Assembly (NCBI RefSeq): GCF_913063425.1
Contig: NZ_CAJXYK010000015.1
Location: 1 to 64,000, forward strand
Source of the DNA: an uncultured Thiohalocapsa sp.
Lineage (GTDB): Bacteria > Pseudomonadota > Gammaproteobacteria > Chromatiales > Chromatiaceae
Reading direction: 5' to 3'
Length of the DNA stretch: 64,000 nt
Below, in pieces: positions 46,455-55,093 of the stretch (the stretch's first letter is position 1; each line of letters starts with the position of its first letter). A program made the position numbers and the translations under genes. The notes below the pieces were generated by a model. That model saw nothing but the letters and a program-made list of their open reading frames with translations. It was not told the origin of the DNA and ran no database searches.

Positions 46455-47978
46455 TTGAACACCGCCAACTTCAGCAGGCAGGTCAGGCTGGGCGCGGCCT
46501 GGACCTATGCGAACCAGGTCTATGTCACCATCGGCCAGTTCGTCATCGGCATCGTGCTCGCACGCCTCCTGGGGCCGTCCGAGTTCGGCATCTTCATTGC
46601 CGTCACCGCCTTTACGACGCTGTTCATTCTGGGCGTCAAGTTCGGCGTGCCGCAGGCCATTGTCCAGGCCAGGTCATTGACGGACGAGCAGGTCAACGCG
46701 GCATTCTGGTCCATTTGCGTGCTCGCCGCGGTCTTCATGGGCATGGCTGTCCTCATCGCGGAGCCCCTGTCCGCCGTCTATGGGACAGCGCGGTTTGCGA
46801 GCGTCATGTATCTGATGAGCGGCATCTTCGTGCTCATGCCGTTCAGCGCTGTCGCCCTCGCGCTGCTGCGACGGGAGATGCGCTTCGATCAGGTGGCGGT
46901 GCTCAACATCGTGACCCTCACCGTCGCGGCGCCCTTCTCCATCGGCGCCGCGCTGCTGGGGGCGGGCGCTTACAGCCTGGTGCTGAGCGCCTTTGTGAGC
47001 TCACTGGTCAACCTGGTGATCCTCATGCGCTTCACGCGCTGGCGCCCGGGCTGGCCGAGCTTGGCGCCGGTGCGCGGCCTGGTGGGCTATTCGAGCTTCG
47101 CGACGGTGAACAACGTACTGGCCCTGGCCACGCAACGCGTGGACAACATGCTGGTGGGGGCGCTGCTCGGCACCACACAGCTCGGTCTCTACAACCGGGC
47201 ATTCTCGCTGGCGCGCATCCCATCGGATCAGTTCGCCGAAAGCCTGGGGCCGCTGGTGATGGGCTCGCTGTCCCGTATCCAGGACGACATCGGCTGGTCG
47301 CGACAGCTCTTCTTCAAGGCCATCTCCGCCATCGCCGTGGTCACCATGCCGCTGTTCGTCGTGCTCGGTGTCGCCGGGCCGGATGCCATCGAGCTCATCT
47401 ACGGCAGCGCCTGGGCGGCGGCGGGTCACCCATTGCAGGCCATGGTTGTCGGTGCCGTCTTCCTGATGCTGTCCGTGACCCTCATCAGCTTCGTGAACGC
47501 GCAGGGGCTGGTGCGGCAGGCGGCGTCCGTGCACCTCGGCGTGCTGCTGGTCACCATCGTCGGCGTGCTCGTGCTGGCCCCCTGGGGGCTGATGGCCATC
47601 GCCATCGGCATCTCCCTGCGCGAAATCCTGTTCTTCGTCCTGCTGGTGCGGCTGCTGCGCCGCTCGCGCATCGCGCTGGGCTTCACCGAGCTCGGTCATG
47701 CCGTGGCGCCGGCGATGATTGCCGCGACGCTGGCCTGCCTCGCCGGGCTCCTGGCCCGGGGGCCCGCGCTGGAGGCCTTCGGGGCCGCGAGCTTCGGTCT
47801 GCTCGTTGCGCTCTGCGCCGCGGTATTCGGTGCCTATGCGGTCGCCGTCGGCGTACTCATGCTCGCGTGGCGCTCCCATGTGCCGCTTGCGAACACCCGG
47901 CTGCAGATCTTCGATGCCGTGCGTGCGCTCTTCGCGCGCCTGGCACCGCGTGCCCGCAGACTGGGTCAGGTGGGCTGA
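46455..47978 (+). CDS. MOP-superfamily polysaccharide flippase (Wzx-like)
   Basis: 507 residues from a TTG start 24 bases after fkbM; no closer ATG exists. The N-terminus RLGAAWTYANQVYVTIGQFV and the motif VLARLLGPSEFGIFIAVTAF are typical of Wzx/WzxC-type exporters. Twelve or more hydrophobic helices are visible, with RVDNMLVGALLGTTQLGLYN and LARIPSDQFAESLGPLVMGS in the middle. It likely flips a lipid-linked glycan across the inner membrane. No Wzy polymerase is visible within the island. Confidence 0.9.
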   Translation: MNTANFSRQVRLGAAWTYANQVYVTIGQFVIGIVLARLLGPSEFGIFIAVTAFTTLFILGVKFGVPQAIVQARSLTDEQVNAAFWSICVLAAVFMGMAVLIAEPLSAVYGTARFASVMYLMSGIFVLMPFSAVALALLRREMRFDQVAVLNIVTLTVAAPFSIGAALLGAGAYSLVLSAFVSSLVNLVILMRFTRWRPGWPSLAPVRGLVGYSSFATVNNVLALATQRVDNMLVGALLGTTQLGLYNRAFSLARIPSDQFAESLGPLVMGSLSRIQDDIGWSRQLFFKAISAIAVVTMPLFVVLGVAGPDAIELIYGSAWAAAGHPLQAMVVGAVFLMLSVTLISFVNAQGLVRQAASVHLGVLLVTIVGVLVLAPWGLMAIAIGISLREILFFVLLVRLLRRSRIALGFTELGHAVAPAMIAATLACLAGLLARGPALEAFGAASFGLLVALCAAVFGAYAVAVGVLMLAWRSHVPLANTRLQIFDAVRALFARLAPRARRLGQVG

Positions 47979-47997
47979 CGGGCGGGCCGCCTGGGGG

Positions 47998-49035
47998 TCA
48001 GTGCGCTTGACCCGCGTCGCGGGGCGGCATGAAGCGTGACAGGACGGTGCGCAGCCGCGATTTCATGCGCGCGAGGGCACGCGGCTGCGCCGGTGGCAGC
48101 CCGAGCAGTTCCCGCGGCAGCCAGCTCTCATTGGTTTGGATCGCGAATCCCCGCAGCCGTGCGGCCTTGACAGGGTCCGCGGACAAGCGCTCGAACACGC
48201 GCAGCGCTTCCGCTTTGTTGAATGCCTCGTAGTCCGGAAACTCCCGGCCCGCCCAGCGGGCGGCGTCGCCGATGTGGAAGGTGGCATGGGCATCCAGCAG
48301 GATGCGCAGACGCTCGGCATGGGCCACGAGGTTGTAAAGGAGCCCGCGCATCACGAAGCCGCCGGCGACACAGGCGCGGCTTGCCTCGAACTGCCCGAGC
48401 AGCTCGCGGCGCACGATGAAGCAGTCGAACCCCGGATGTGACTTGCCGATGTCGGCGTAAATCATCGGCAACTGCTCGGGTGTCGTGAAGCCGTCCGCAA
48501 TGGTCCGCCGATTGATGATGACGGCGTCGTAGCCGCGGCGCAGCAGGTCGGCCGCGAGCAGGTAGAAGTGCGGCATCAGGCCGATGTCCACGTTGGTCAG
48601 CGCGATCGCGGAGACCTCGGCATGCTCGGCTGCGGGGGCTGCTGCGGCCCGTTGGACGATGTCGAACAACAGCGGCAGGGGCCGCGGACGCTCGAAGCTC
48701 GCCACATCGAGCACGGTGCGGTCGAGGTCCGGCAGCCGCTCGAAGCCGTCTTCAACGGCGGCGGCGTCCCGCGGCAGTACGGTCGCCGCGAGCCGCACCG
48801 ACAGCTGTGGGTCTTCCTGAAGCGCGAAACGTTGCGCGCTGCGCATGGAGGCATAGGTCACGGGTTGCGCGTTGCCCAGATCGGAGCCCGGCTTGGCCGC
48901 CACGGGGTTGACGACATGCAGGATCTCCACCGATGTGGCCGGCGCCGTGGTGGCTTGAAGGTACTCCGCGGCGGCGAACTCGCTGACGGTGGAATAGGTG
49001 CGGCTGAAGTCGGGCTGACCGGACGCTGGCGACAT
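47998..49035 (-). CDS. Unknown 345-residue protein, paralogue A
   Basis: 345 residues from ATG 49035 (MSPASGQPDFSRTYSTV). No signal or membrane helices. Conserved with the next gene over its whole length: LHVVNPVAAKPGSDL near 35, RLAATVLPRDAAAV, RTVLDVASFERPRPLPL, TNVDIGLMPHFYLLAADLL near 165, RRGYDAVIINRRTI, and GGFVMRGLLYNLVAHAERL. The TNVDI motif followed by DAVIINRR resembles the metal/nucleotide region of nucleotide-diphospho-sugar transferases, so a glycosyltransferase-like role is possible but unproven. It is on the strand opposite to the flippase and converges on it within 20 bases. Confidence 0.72.
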   Translation of the reverse strand: MSPASGQPDFSRTYSTVSEFAAAEYLQATTAPATSVEILHVVNPVAAKPGSDLGNAQPVTYASMRSAQRFALQEDPQLSVRLAATVLPRDAAAVEDGFERLPDLDRTVLDVASFERPRPLPLLFDIVQRAAAAPAAEHAEVSAIALTNVDIGLMPHFYLLAADLLRRGYDAVIINRRTIADGFTTPEQLPMIYADIGKSHPGFDCFIVRRELLGQFEASRACVAGGFVMRGLLYNLVAHAERLRILLDAHATFHIGDAARWAGREFPDYEAFNKAEALRVFERLSADPVKAARLRGFAIQTNESWLPRELLGLPPAQPRALARMKSRLRTVLSRFMPPRDAGQAH

Positions 49036-49184
49036 GGCTTGTTGCGGGCTCCGCTGCGGGCGACGCCGGGCTGGACCCGGTCGTGCTGCTGCCATGCGCA
49101 TCGCCCGGCGGTGTAGGGCGGAGCGCGGGGCCAGGTGCAAGCCACCCCCGGGTGTCGATACCGACCCAGCGTAAGCCTTCAATA

Positions 49185-49200
49185 ATACGGTGGGCCGTAT
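49185..49200. other. Small hairpin upstream of paralogue A
   Basis: ATACGG-TGGG-CCGTAT (49185-49200) is a perfect inverted repeat 150 bases upstream of paralogue A, in an AT-richer patch. It could be an operator or part of a promoter; TATTAT lies on the minus strand beside it. The rest of the 395-bp gap 49036-49430 has no gene I can support. Confidence 0.35.
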
Positions 49201-49430
49201 CCATTGACAGCCGGGGAGGATGCCTGCGTGCGAATAGGGGCAGCTCGCAGCCCGCGGCATGCTCCGCGCCGTCATGCGCGTTGCCCCGGTGGCAGCAAAG
49301 CCCGCGGCCGGGGCTGACCTGGGGTTCAGACGGGGCGCCGGCTGCGACGGCGTTCACCGCCCCCGGTCCGCGGCTGGCTGGCGGCAGCGTGCGGTTGCCA
49401 CAGCCTTGATGCGGCGGTGGGTGCCCGGCG

Positions 49431-50468
49431 TCAGCCCGGCTGGCCGGCGTTGCGACCCTTCACCACCTGCTGCAGCACGCCGCGCAGGCGGGACTTGATC
49501 GGCTGCAACAGGCTTGGCTGCTTCGCCGGCAGGCCGAGCAGCTCGGGCGGCAGCCAGTTCTCGTTGGTCTGCATCGCGAACCGGCGCAAGCGCTCCGCCT
49601 TGACCGGGTCGGCGGACAGGCTCCTGAAGACGCTCAGGGCCTCGGCCTTGTTGTGTGCTTCGTAATCGGCATAGGGCGATGTTGCCCAGGCCGCGTCGTC
49701 GCCGATGTGGAAGGTTGCCTGGGCATCCAGCAGGATGCGCAGGCGCTCGGCGTGGGCCACGAGATTGAACAGCAGTCCGCGCATGACGAAGCCGCCGCCA
49801 ACGCAGGCGCGGTTGGTAACGAAGCGATCCAGTAGGCTGCGCTCGATGATGAAGCAATCCAGCCCGGGATGGGAGCTGCCGTGTTGGGCGTACATCAGCG
49901 GCAACTGCTCCGGGGCGGCGAAGGCCCGCGCGATGGAGCGCCGGTTGACGATGACGGCGTCATAGCCGCGCCGCAGCAGGTCTGCGGCCAACAGATAGAA
50001 ATGGGGCATCAGCCCGATGTCGACATTGGTCAGCACGACCGCGGCAAGGTCGGCGTCGGTTGCGGGAGCGCTCCGCTGGGCTCGCCCCAGGATGTCGAAC
50101 ACCAACGGGAGCGCACGCGGGCGCTCGAAGCTTGCGACGTCGAGCACCGTGCGCGTCAGGTCCGGCAAGCGCTCCATGCCCTCGGGCACAGCCGCGGCGT
50201 CCTGGGGCAGCACAGTTGCCGCAAGCCGCACTGACAGCGCCGGATCTTCCTGGGCTGCGAAGCGGCGCGCGCTGTGCATGGAGGCAAAAGTCACCGGTTG
50301 GGCGACCACCAGATCGGAGCCGGGTTTGGCGGCCACCGGATTCACCACATGGAGGAGCTCCACCGATGCGTCAGACGCGGCGCTGGTATGGACATAGTCG
50401 CCGGCGACGAAGTCATCGACGGTGGCGTAGGTGCTGCCGAAGTCGGGCTGGCCGATCTCAAGCGACAT
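49431..50468 (-). CDS. Unknown 345-residue protein, paralogue B
   Basis: 345 residues from ATG 50468 (MSLEIGQPDFGSTYATV), the same length as paralogue A and clearly homologous end to end (LHVVNPVAAKPGSDL, RTVLDVASFERPRALPL, TNVDIGLMPHFYLLAADLL, RRGYDAVIVNRRSI, HPGLDCFIIERSLL, GGFVMRGLLFNLVAHAERL, FHIGDDAAWA). The two genes are separated by 395 bases and each has its own upstream hairpin, so they may be separately transcribed. This product appears cytoplasmic. The function is unknown; the location in a glycan island suggests sugar-nucleotide or glycan chemistry. Confidence 0.72.
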   Translation of the reverse strand: MSLEIGQPDFGSTYATVDDFVAGDYVHTSAASDASVELLHVVNPVAAKPGSDLVVAQPVTFASMHSARRFAAQEDPALSVRLAATVLPQDAAAVPEGMERLPDLTRTVLDVASFERPRALPLVFDILGRAQRSAPATDADLAAVVLTNVDIGLMPHFYLLAADLLRRGYDAVIVNRRSIARAFAAPEQLPLMYAQHGSSHPGLDCFIIERSLLDRFVTNRACVGGGFVMRGLLFNLVAHAERLRILLDAQATFHIGDDAAWATSPYADYEAHNKAEALSVFRSLSADPVKAERLRRFAMQTNENWLPPELLGLPAKQPSLLQPIKSRLRGVLQQVVKGRNAGQPG

Positions 50469-50524
50469 GGACTGCTTGCAAACTCCCGTGTCAGACACCC
50501 TCTGCCGGTGCTGCGCCGTGACCC

Positions 50525-50548
50525 CACAGGTACGGGTACTGACCTGTG
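50525..50548. other. Hairpin in the leader of paralogue B
   Basis: CACAGGT (50525-50531) and ACCTGTG (50542-50548) form perfect 7-bp arms with a 10-base loop, 57-80 bases upstream of the paralogue B start. It lies between the candidate promoter (50655-50685) and the gene, so it would be part of the transcript. Confidence 0.35.
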
Positions 50549-50654
50549 CGGCATGGCCCCCGGCTGCCGAGGCCCTGGGGTACGCCTACCGGGGCCAGCC
50601 GAACGCAAGATCAGTGAAACACTGAGTTGCGGCAGGGGTGATGGACTGCGGATG

Positions 50655-50685
50655 AGTCTAGCAGTGTCGGTACAGAAACTGTCAA
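50655..50685 (-). promoter_or_regulatory. Candidate promoter for paralogue B
   Basis: On the minus strand TTGACA (50685-50680) and TAGACT (50660-50655), with a TGC extension before the latter, form a promoter-like pair with a long 19-bp spacer. The decamer GATCGGTGAT occurs twice just upstream, at 50689-50698 and 50713-50722 (24-bp period), which could be regulator sites. Confidence 0.4.
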
Positions 50686-50722
50686 AGAGATCGGTGATAT
50701 TACTGTTTGAAGGATCGGTGAT

Positions 50723-51268
50723 GAGCTTCTGCTCGTCGGCCGTCACGCGCGGGGCTGCGCTGGGATCGTGGCCCGGCGCCCAGGGTTGCACGCGGTCTGG
50801 GGCTGAGTGCATCACCGCGATCCGCTGCTGGCGGGGCGATATCACGGGCCGGACGCCGGGGCGAGGTGGACGCGCTGTCACGCCGGCGGCAGTGCGGCGG
50901 CGTGCGGCCGTTCGTCAGGGATGGATCGGGGTCAGCGGCAGCACGGACATCCAGCGGCCCGTCTTCGCGCCCCTCCCGCAGGCTGTGTCCGGGCTGGTGG
51001 GGGGTGGCGTCTACCGCCTGGTGTGGGTGGGACAGGTCCCGGCAGGGGTGTGCCGCAAGCAGCCGGCGTGCACCCGGGACAAGGAGCCGACGGCGGCGGT
51101 CCTACGGCGCGACCGCGCACCAGCATCGCACCGCAGGTCCGCTGCGGATGCGATGCCCGTGCCGGGCGCCAGGATTGGGCAGCATGCTGGGCACCGGCAC
51201 CGGCGCTGGTCACGGGCGCCGGTCACAGGCGTTGGGACGGCGCTGGTCGGTGGCCGGCCGCAGCCGCG
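50723..51268. other. Intergenic stretch without a supported gene
   Basis: About 550 bases between the paralogue B promoter region and the GH100 stop. Frames here are open in several registers, as expected at this GC content, but none gives a recognisable product, a signal peptide or a good ribosome-binding site. It may hold the 3' untranslated part of the invertase transcript. Confidence 0.4.
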
Positions 51269-52651
51269 TCAGTCGCCCGCGTCGCGCTGGTCGACCGCGC
51301 AGAACATGTCGAGCAGCTGGTCGTTCTCGACGATCTTGTGGCCCAGGATGTAGCCCGCCGCGGACCACACCTGCCGCAGGTGCGCGCGGCGGCCGATGAG
51401 ATTGCCTGCACGGCCGTCGTAGTACTCGGGGAAGTTGGCCTGCGGTAGGCCGTGGTCGGCGACATCCAGGGCCAGTTGCGCCAGGTCGCCGCGGCCGGTC
51501 TTCATGGCGGCGGCGACGAAGGCCCAGATGAGCACCGGCCAGTTGCCGCCGTTGTGGTAGGACCAGGGCACGTTCTTGGGGTCGCTGCCGGTCATGAAGA
51601 TCCACTCCTTGCCGACGACTGCGGGGTAGACCAGCTTGGCGGGCATGTTGCCCACGAGGTCCTCCCAGCGGTCCTGGTACAGGCGCATGATGCCCTGCGC
51701 CTCGCGCTGGCTGGTGATGCCGAAGATGATGGCGAGCAGGTTGCCGAGGGCAAAGAAGCGGAAGTCCATGCGCCCGGGGCCGAGGTTGCCCACCAGATAG
51801 CCTGCGCGTGCCGGCAGCCAGTCCACCACCCATTCCGGGATGGACTCCGGATAGATGTTCAGCATGTTGACGCTGCCGGTGCCGAACTCTTCGGTGCGGT
51901 AGCGGTGGATCTCGTTGAGGCGCTCCATGTCCAGCCAGTAGAAGAGCTGGATGTAGTTGCGCAGCATGTTTTCGCGCTTCTCCGCCAGCACCAGCACGTC
52001 GTGGGACTCGGGCGTGTCCCGCAGCAGCTCGATGGCGCTCACCAGCATGCCGTAGAAGAGCGACTGGATTTCGAGCGGGTGGCCGTAGACACCCATGCGC
52101 CGGTCGATCATGAAGCTGCCGTCCGGCACCAGCAGGGTCGGGAAGACCTCGAAGCCCTCCCGCAGCGTGAGATCCAGGATACCGCGCAGCGCCCGCTGCA
52201 CCTCCGGCTCCATGGCGAGCGTCTTGTCGCCGGTGGCGCGGCAGTAGATGTTGAGCAGGATGACCCACCACATCATGGCGTCCACCGGTGCGACGCGGCC
52301 GATGGCATGGTCGCCGAAGTCGGCGCGCACGCGCTCCTGGCCTGCGTCGTCGATGCCGACGCGGAAGCTCGCGGGCAGCACTGCGGGCTCGATCTCGTGG
52401 CCGTGGATGCGCTGGTGCTGGCTGCGCAGGCGCAGCACGGTGCGCAGGAAGTTACGCACGATGTCGGCCTCGCCGTCGGCCAGGAACACGAGCGCCGACG
52501 GGATGAAGTCCCGCACGAAGCAGTCGTGATAATTCTCGGCCTCGGCACCCCCCGCGGCGATCGCGGCCACGGTGCCCACGGGCTCGCCGCCATAGGTCAT
52601 CACCGAGCTGTGCAGCAGTTCGTAGGCGGATGCGATGGCGTCTTCGTTCAA
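51269..52651 (-). CDS. GH100 neutral/alkaline invertase
   Basis: 460 residues. The enzyme would hydrolyse sucrose to glucose and fructose in the cytoplasm. Hallmarks of family GH100: NYHDCFVRDFIPSALVFLAD, then HEIEPAVLPASFRVG, DFGDHAIGRVAPVDAMMWWV, PLEIQSLFYGMLVSA and the C-terminal DPKNVPWSYHNGGNWPVLIW. The usual acid catalyst Asp and base Glu lie in the VAPVDAMMWW and later regions. No signal peptide is present. The family is common in plants and cyanobacteria and sparse in proteobacteria. No sucrose synthase or phosphatase gene is in view. Confidence 0.88.
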   Translation of the reverse strand: MNEDAIASAYELLHSSVMTYGGEPVGTVAAIAAGGAEAENYHDCFVRDFIPSALVFLADGEADIVRNFLRTVLRLRSQHQRIHGHEIEPAVLPASFRVGIDDAGQERVRADFGDHAIGRVAPVDAMMWWVILLNIYCRATGDKTLAMEPEVQRALRGILDLTLREGFEVFPTLLVPDGSFMIDRRMGVYGHPLEIQSLFYGMLVSAIELLRDTPESHDVLVLAEKRENMLRNYIQLFYWLDMERLNEIHRYRTEEFGTGSVNMLNIYPESIPEWVVDWLPARAGYLVGNLGPGRMDFRFFALGNLLAIIFGITSQREAQGIMRLYQDRWEDLVGNMPAKLVYPAVVGKEWIFMTGSDPKNVPWSYHNGGNWPVLIWAFVAAAMKTGRGDLAQLALDVADHGLPQANFPEYYDGRAGNLIGRRAHLRQVWSAAGYILGHKIVENDQLLDMFCAVDQRDAGD

Positions 52652-52735
52652 GCGCGGGCTCCGGTCGGGGGCGGTGGCTGTGGGGTTTGGATGGAAGGCT
52701 GTCGGCGGGCGGCGCCGACCCGCGTGCGCGCCCGG

Positions 52736-53095
52736 TCAGCCGAGCGCTTCGCCGAGGAGGCGGTTGGTGAGCAGCAGCGCGGCGACGGTGAGTCCGAGGA
52801 AGGCAAGCGCCAGCAGGCTGTACCAGAGCCGGGCGACCCGGCGCTTGAGCCGGCTCAAGCCGGTGACATCGGCCGGCGGCGCCGGCGGCACCGTCTCGAA
52901 GGTGCTGATGAACACCACGGCGCACAAGCACCAGAGCAGCCCCAGGATGGCGGGCAGCAGCAGGGGATCGCTGGTCTGCGGGTCGCCGAACAGCACCAGG
53001 TAGGTCGCGAGCGCAAAGGCCAGGAGCCCGAGCGCAACGAGCAGCGGTCGCGCCGGCCGCAGCCAGCGGGCGAAGCCTTGCAGCCGATGAAGCAT
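52736..53095 (-). CDS. Small membrane protein, unknown
   Basis: 119 residues from ATG 53095 (MLHRLQGFARWLRPARPLLV). Three hydrophobic helices (PLLVALGLLAFALATYLVLF, LLLPAILGLLWCLCAVVFIS and LWYSLLALAFLGLTVAALLL) with a short basic loop between the second and third. I do not recognise the family. It is 13 bases downstream of the lipoprotein-like gene at 53444, so they are probably cotranscribed. Confidence 0.62.
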   Translation of the reverse strand: MLHRLQGFARWLRPARPLLVALGLLAFALATYLVLFGDPQTSDPLLLPAILGLLWCLCAVVFISTFETVPPAPPADVTGLSRLKRRVARLWYSLLALAFLGLTVAALLLTNRLLGEALG

Positions 53096-53108
53096 TGGCG
53101 ATCCGGCT

Positions 53109-53444
53109 CTAACGCGGCCCGGCCAGGGGTTGGAAGCCCAGGGAGCGGGCCGCGTCGAGCCCGGCCGCGTCGATGCTGAAGACGTTGATCCGCCCCGTCG
53201 GGGCGCCGCAGACCTGCACATGCAGCATGCCGTCGGACGCCGAGCGGGCGGCGTGGACGCGGATGCCGGCGGCCTCCAGATCGTTGCGCATGGCGGCAGG
53301 CGATATGCCGCTGTCCGGCTCGCACTGGCGGCTGCCGTCGGCCTTGAAGACCTCGACGCGTTGGGCCGTCCCGGCGCTGCCGGCGGCGCTGCAGGCTGCC
53401 AGGGCCAAGCCCAGGACCAGCCCGGGCGGTGGGCGTTTGTGCAT
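53109..53444 (-). CDS. Small putative lipoprotein, unknown
   Basis: 111 residues from ATG 53444. A short lipoprotein signal MHKRPPPGLVLGLALAAC with a lipobox-like ALAAC precedes a compact domain (QRVEVFKADGSRQCEPDSGI, then NDLEAAGIRVHAARSASDGM, HVQVCGAPTGRINVFSID). Two further cysteines could form a disulfide. The pattern of a short alpha/beta fold after a lipobox is common in small envelope proteins. No family is recognised. It is divergent from ubiG. Confidence 0.62.
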   Translation of the reverse strand: MHKRPPPGLVLGLALAACSAAGSAGTAQRVEVFKADGSRQCEPDSGISPAAMRNDLEAAGIRVHAARSASDGMLHVQVCGAPTGRINVFSIDAAGLDAARSLGFQPLAGPR

Positions 53445-53616
53445 CGTCGTCTCTTGCTGCGGTGGCGGACACCAACACCAGAGTCTAACGGACCAGCCCG
53501 CAGCCCGTCGCCCGGCTTGGTGCTGGGCTGCTCTGGCCTCGAAGTCGAGCGCTTGCAAAGGCGGCGGCGCAGCCAGATATCGCCGCCAACGCCGACTCCA
53601 CAGCTTCCCGCCTGCC

Positions 53617-54381
53617 ATGACCGCCGCCCACCTCAGCGCCTCGGACATCGACCCCAGCGAAGTCGAGTACTTCGAGAAGCTCGCCCATCGCTGGTGGGAC
53701 GACCAGGGTCCGTTCTGGCCATTGCACAAGTTGAACGCCTTTCGGCTCGACTATGTGCGCGACCGGCTCTGCGCCGCCTTCGGCCGCGACCCCGGCGCCG
53801 CGCGCCCGCTGGAGGGGCTTGAGATCCTGGACATCGGCTGCGGCGGCGGCATCCTGAGCGAATCGGTGCACGCCCTCGGCGCGCGGGTCACGGGCACCGA
53901 GATCACGGAAAAGAACATCCGCGTCGCCGAAATTCATGCCGGCTGGTCCGGGGCGGACATCGACTACAAGCTCGTCACCGCCGACGACCTCGCCGCCACC
54001 GGCGCGACATTCGATGCCGTGCTCAACATGGAAGTGGTGGAGCACGTGGAGAACCTGCCGGACTTCCTGGCCAGCTGCGGGCAACTGGTGCGTCCAGGCG
54101 GCGTCATGGTGGTGGCCACCATCAACCGCACGCCGGTGGCCTGGCTCAGCGCCATCATCGGCGCCGAATACGTCCTCGGCTGGCTGCCCAAGGGCACGCA
54201 CCACTATCGCAAGCTGGTGAAGCCGCAGGAGCTGCGGGCAGGGCTCGGTGAGGACTTCGCCGTCATCGACGAAACCGGCGTCCGGGTGAATCCCTTCAAC
54301 CGCCATTTCTCTTTAAGCGGCTACAAGGGCATCAACTACATGATGGTCTTCCGGCGCGCCGACGCCGCCGGGGGCGCCTGA
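53617..54381 (+). CDS. ubiG: Ubiquinone biosynthesis O-methyltransferase UbiG
   Basis: 254 residues from ATG 53617. UbiG carries out both O-methylations in ubiquinone synthesis. It begins DPSEVEYFEKLAHRWWD and contains the SAM motif LDIGCGGGILSESVHALGA, then NMEVVEHVENLPDFLASC. UbiG-specific segments are VATINRTPVAWLSAIIGAEY, then WLPKGTHHYRKLVKP and SLSGYKGINYMMV-type end. It is followed after 3 bases by an NAD(P)-binding protein gene. Confidence 0.95.
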   Translation: MTAAHLSASDIDPSEVEYFEKLAHRWWDDQGPFWPLHKLNAFRLDYVRDRLCAAFGRDPGAARPLEGLEILDIGCGGGILSESVHALGARVTGTEITEKNIRVAEIHAGWSGADIDYKLVTADDLAATGATFDAVLNMEVVEHVENLPDFLASCGQLVRPGGVMVVATINRTPVAWLSAIIGAEYVLGWLPKGTHHYRKLVKPQELRAGLGEDFAVIDETGVRVNPFNRHFSLSGYKGINYMMVFRRADAAGGA

Positions 54382-54384
54382 GCC

Positions 54385-54996
54385 ATGCGTATCGCACTCT
54401 TCGGCGCCACCGGCGGCACCGGCACGCAGGTGCTGGAACAGGCGCTCGCAGCAGGTCACAGTGTCCAGGCCCTCGCCCGCGATCCCGGCAAGCTTGCACC
54501 CCACGAGGGACTCAACGTGATCCAGGGCGACGTGCTCGACCAGGCCGCGACAGACGCCTGCGTGCAGGGCGCGGACGCCGTCATCTGCGTGCTGGGCACC
54601 AAGCCCGGCAACGAGCCCGTGGAAGCCGCCGGCACGGAGCGCATCCTCGCCGCCATGGACAAGCAGGGTGTGCGGCGCCTCATCGCCGTCAGCTCCATGG
54701 GCGTGGGCGACAGCATCGACCAGATCAACCTCGCCTTCCGCGTCATCATGAATCTGACGCTCAAGCGCATCATGCAGGCCAAGGAAGCGCAGGAGCGGCT
54801 CATCATGGCAAGCGCCACGGATTGGACCATCGTTCGCCCCGGCGGGCTCACCGATGGGCCACTCACCGGTGCGTATGCCGCCGGCACCGACAAGTCCATC
54901 AAGGCCAAGCGTGTGTCGCGGGCGGACGTCGCGGACTTCGTGGTCAAGCAGCTCACCGATGATCGCTACATCCGACAAGCGCCGGCGGTGAGCTGA
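54385..54996 (+). CDS. NAD(P)-binding atypical SDR
   Basis: 203 residues. The Rossmann motif RIALFGATGGTGTQVLEQAL is at 2-21, with ALARDPGKL, VIQGDVLDQAATDACVQGAD and RLIAVSSMGVGDS. It matches the NmrA/biliverdin-reductase-B-like group of small atypical SDRs. It lacks the classical YxxxK pair, so it may be a redox sensor or a flavin/quinone reductase-like protein. It follows ubiG by 3 bases and is probably cotranscribed with it. SVMQAKEAQERLI-like helices complete the fold. Confidence 0.82.
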   Translation: MRIALFGATGGTGTQVLEQALAAGHSVQALARDPGKLAPHEGLNVIQGDVLDQAATDACVQGADAVICVLGTKPGNEPVEAAGTERILAAMDKQGVRRLIAVSSMGVGDSIDQINLAFRVIMNLTLKRIMQAKEAQERLIMASATDWTIVRPGGLTDGPLTGAYAAGTDKSIKAKRVSRADVADFVVKQLTDDRYIRQAPAVS

Positions 54997-55093
54997 GCGC
55001 TCGCAGCGCCGGGCTTTCGGTCAACGGCTTGACCGCACCCATTCCCTCTGCTGGAATTTTGAGAATCGCTGATGGCCCGCATGTGACACCGTC

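Noticed and set aside
50807-51448. 213-codon frame in the gap before the GH100 gene
   Set aside because: No homology, no ribosome-binding site, and the 3' part is antisense to the invertase.
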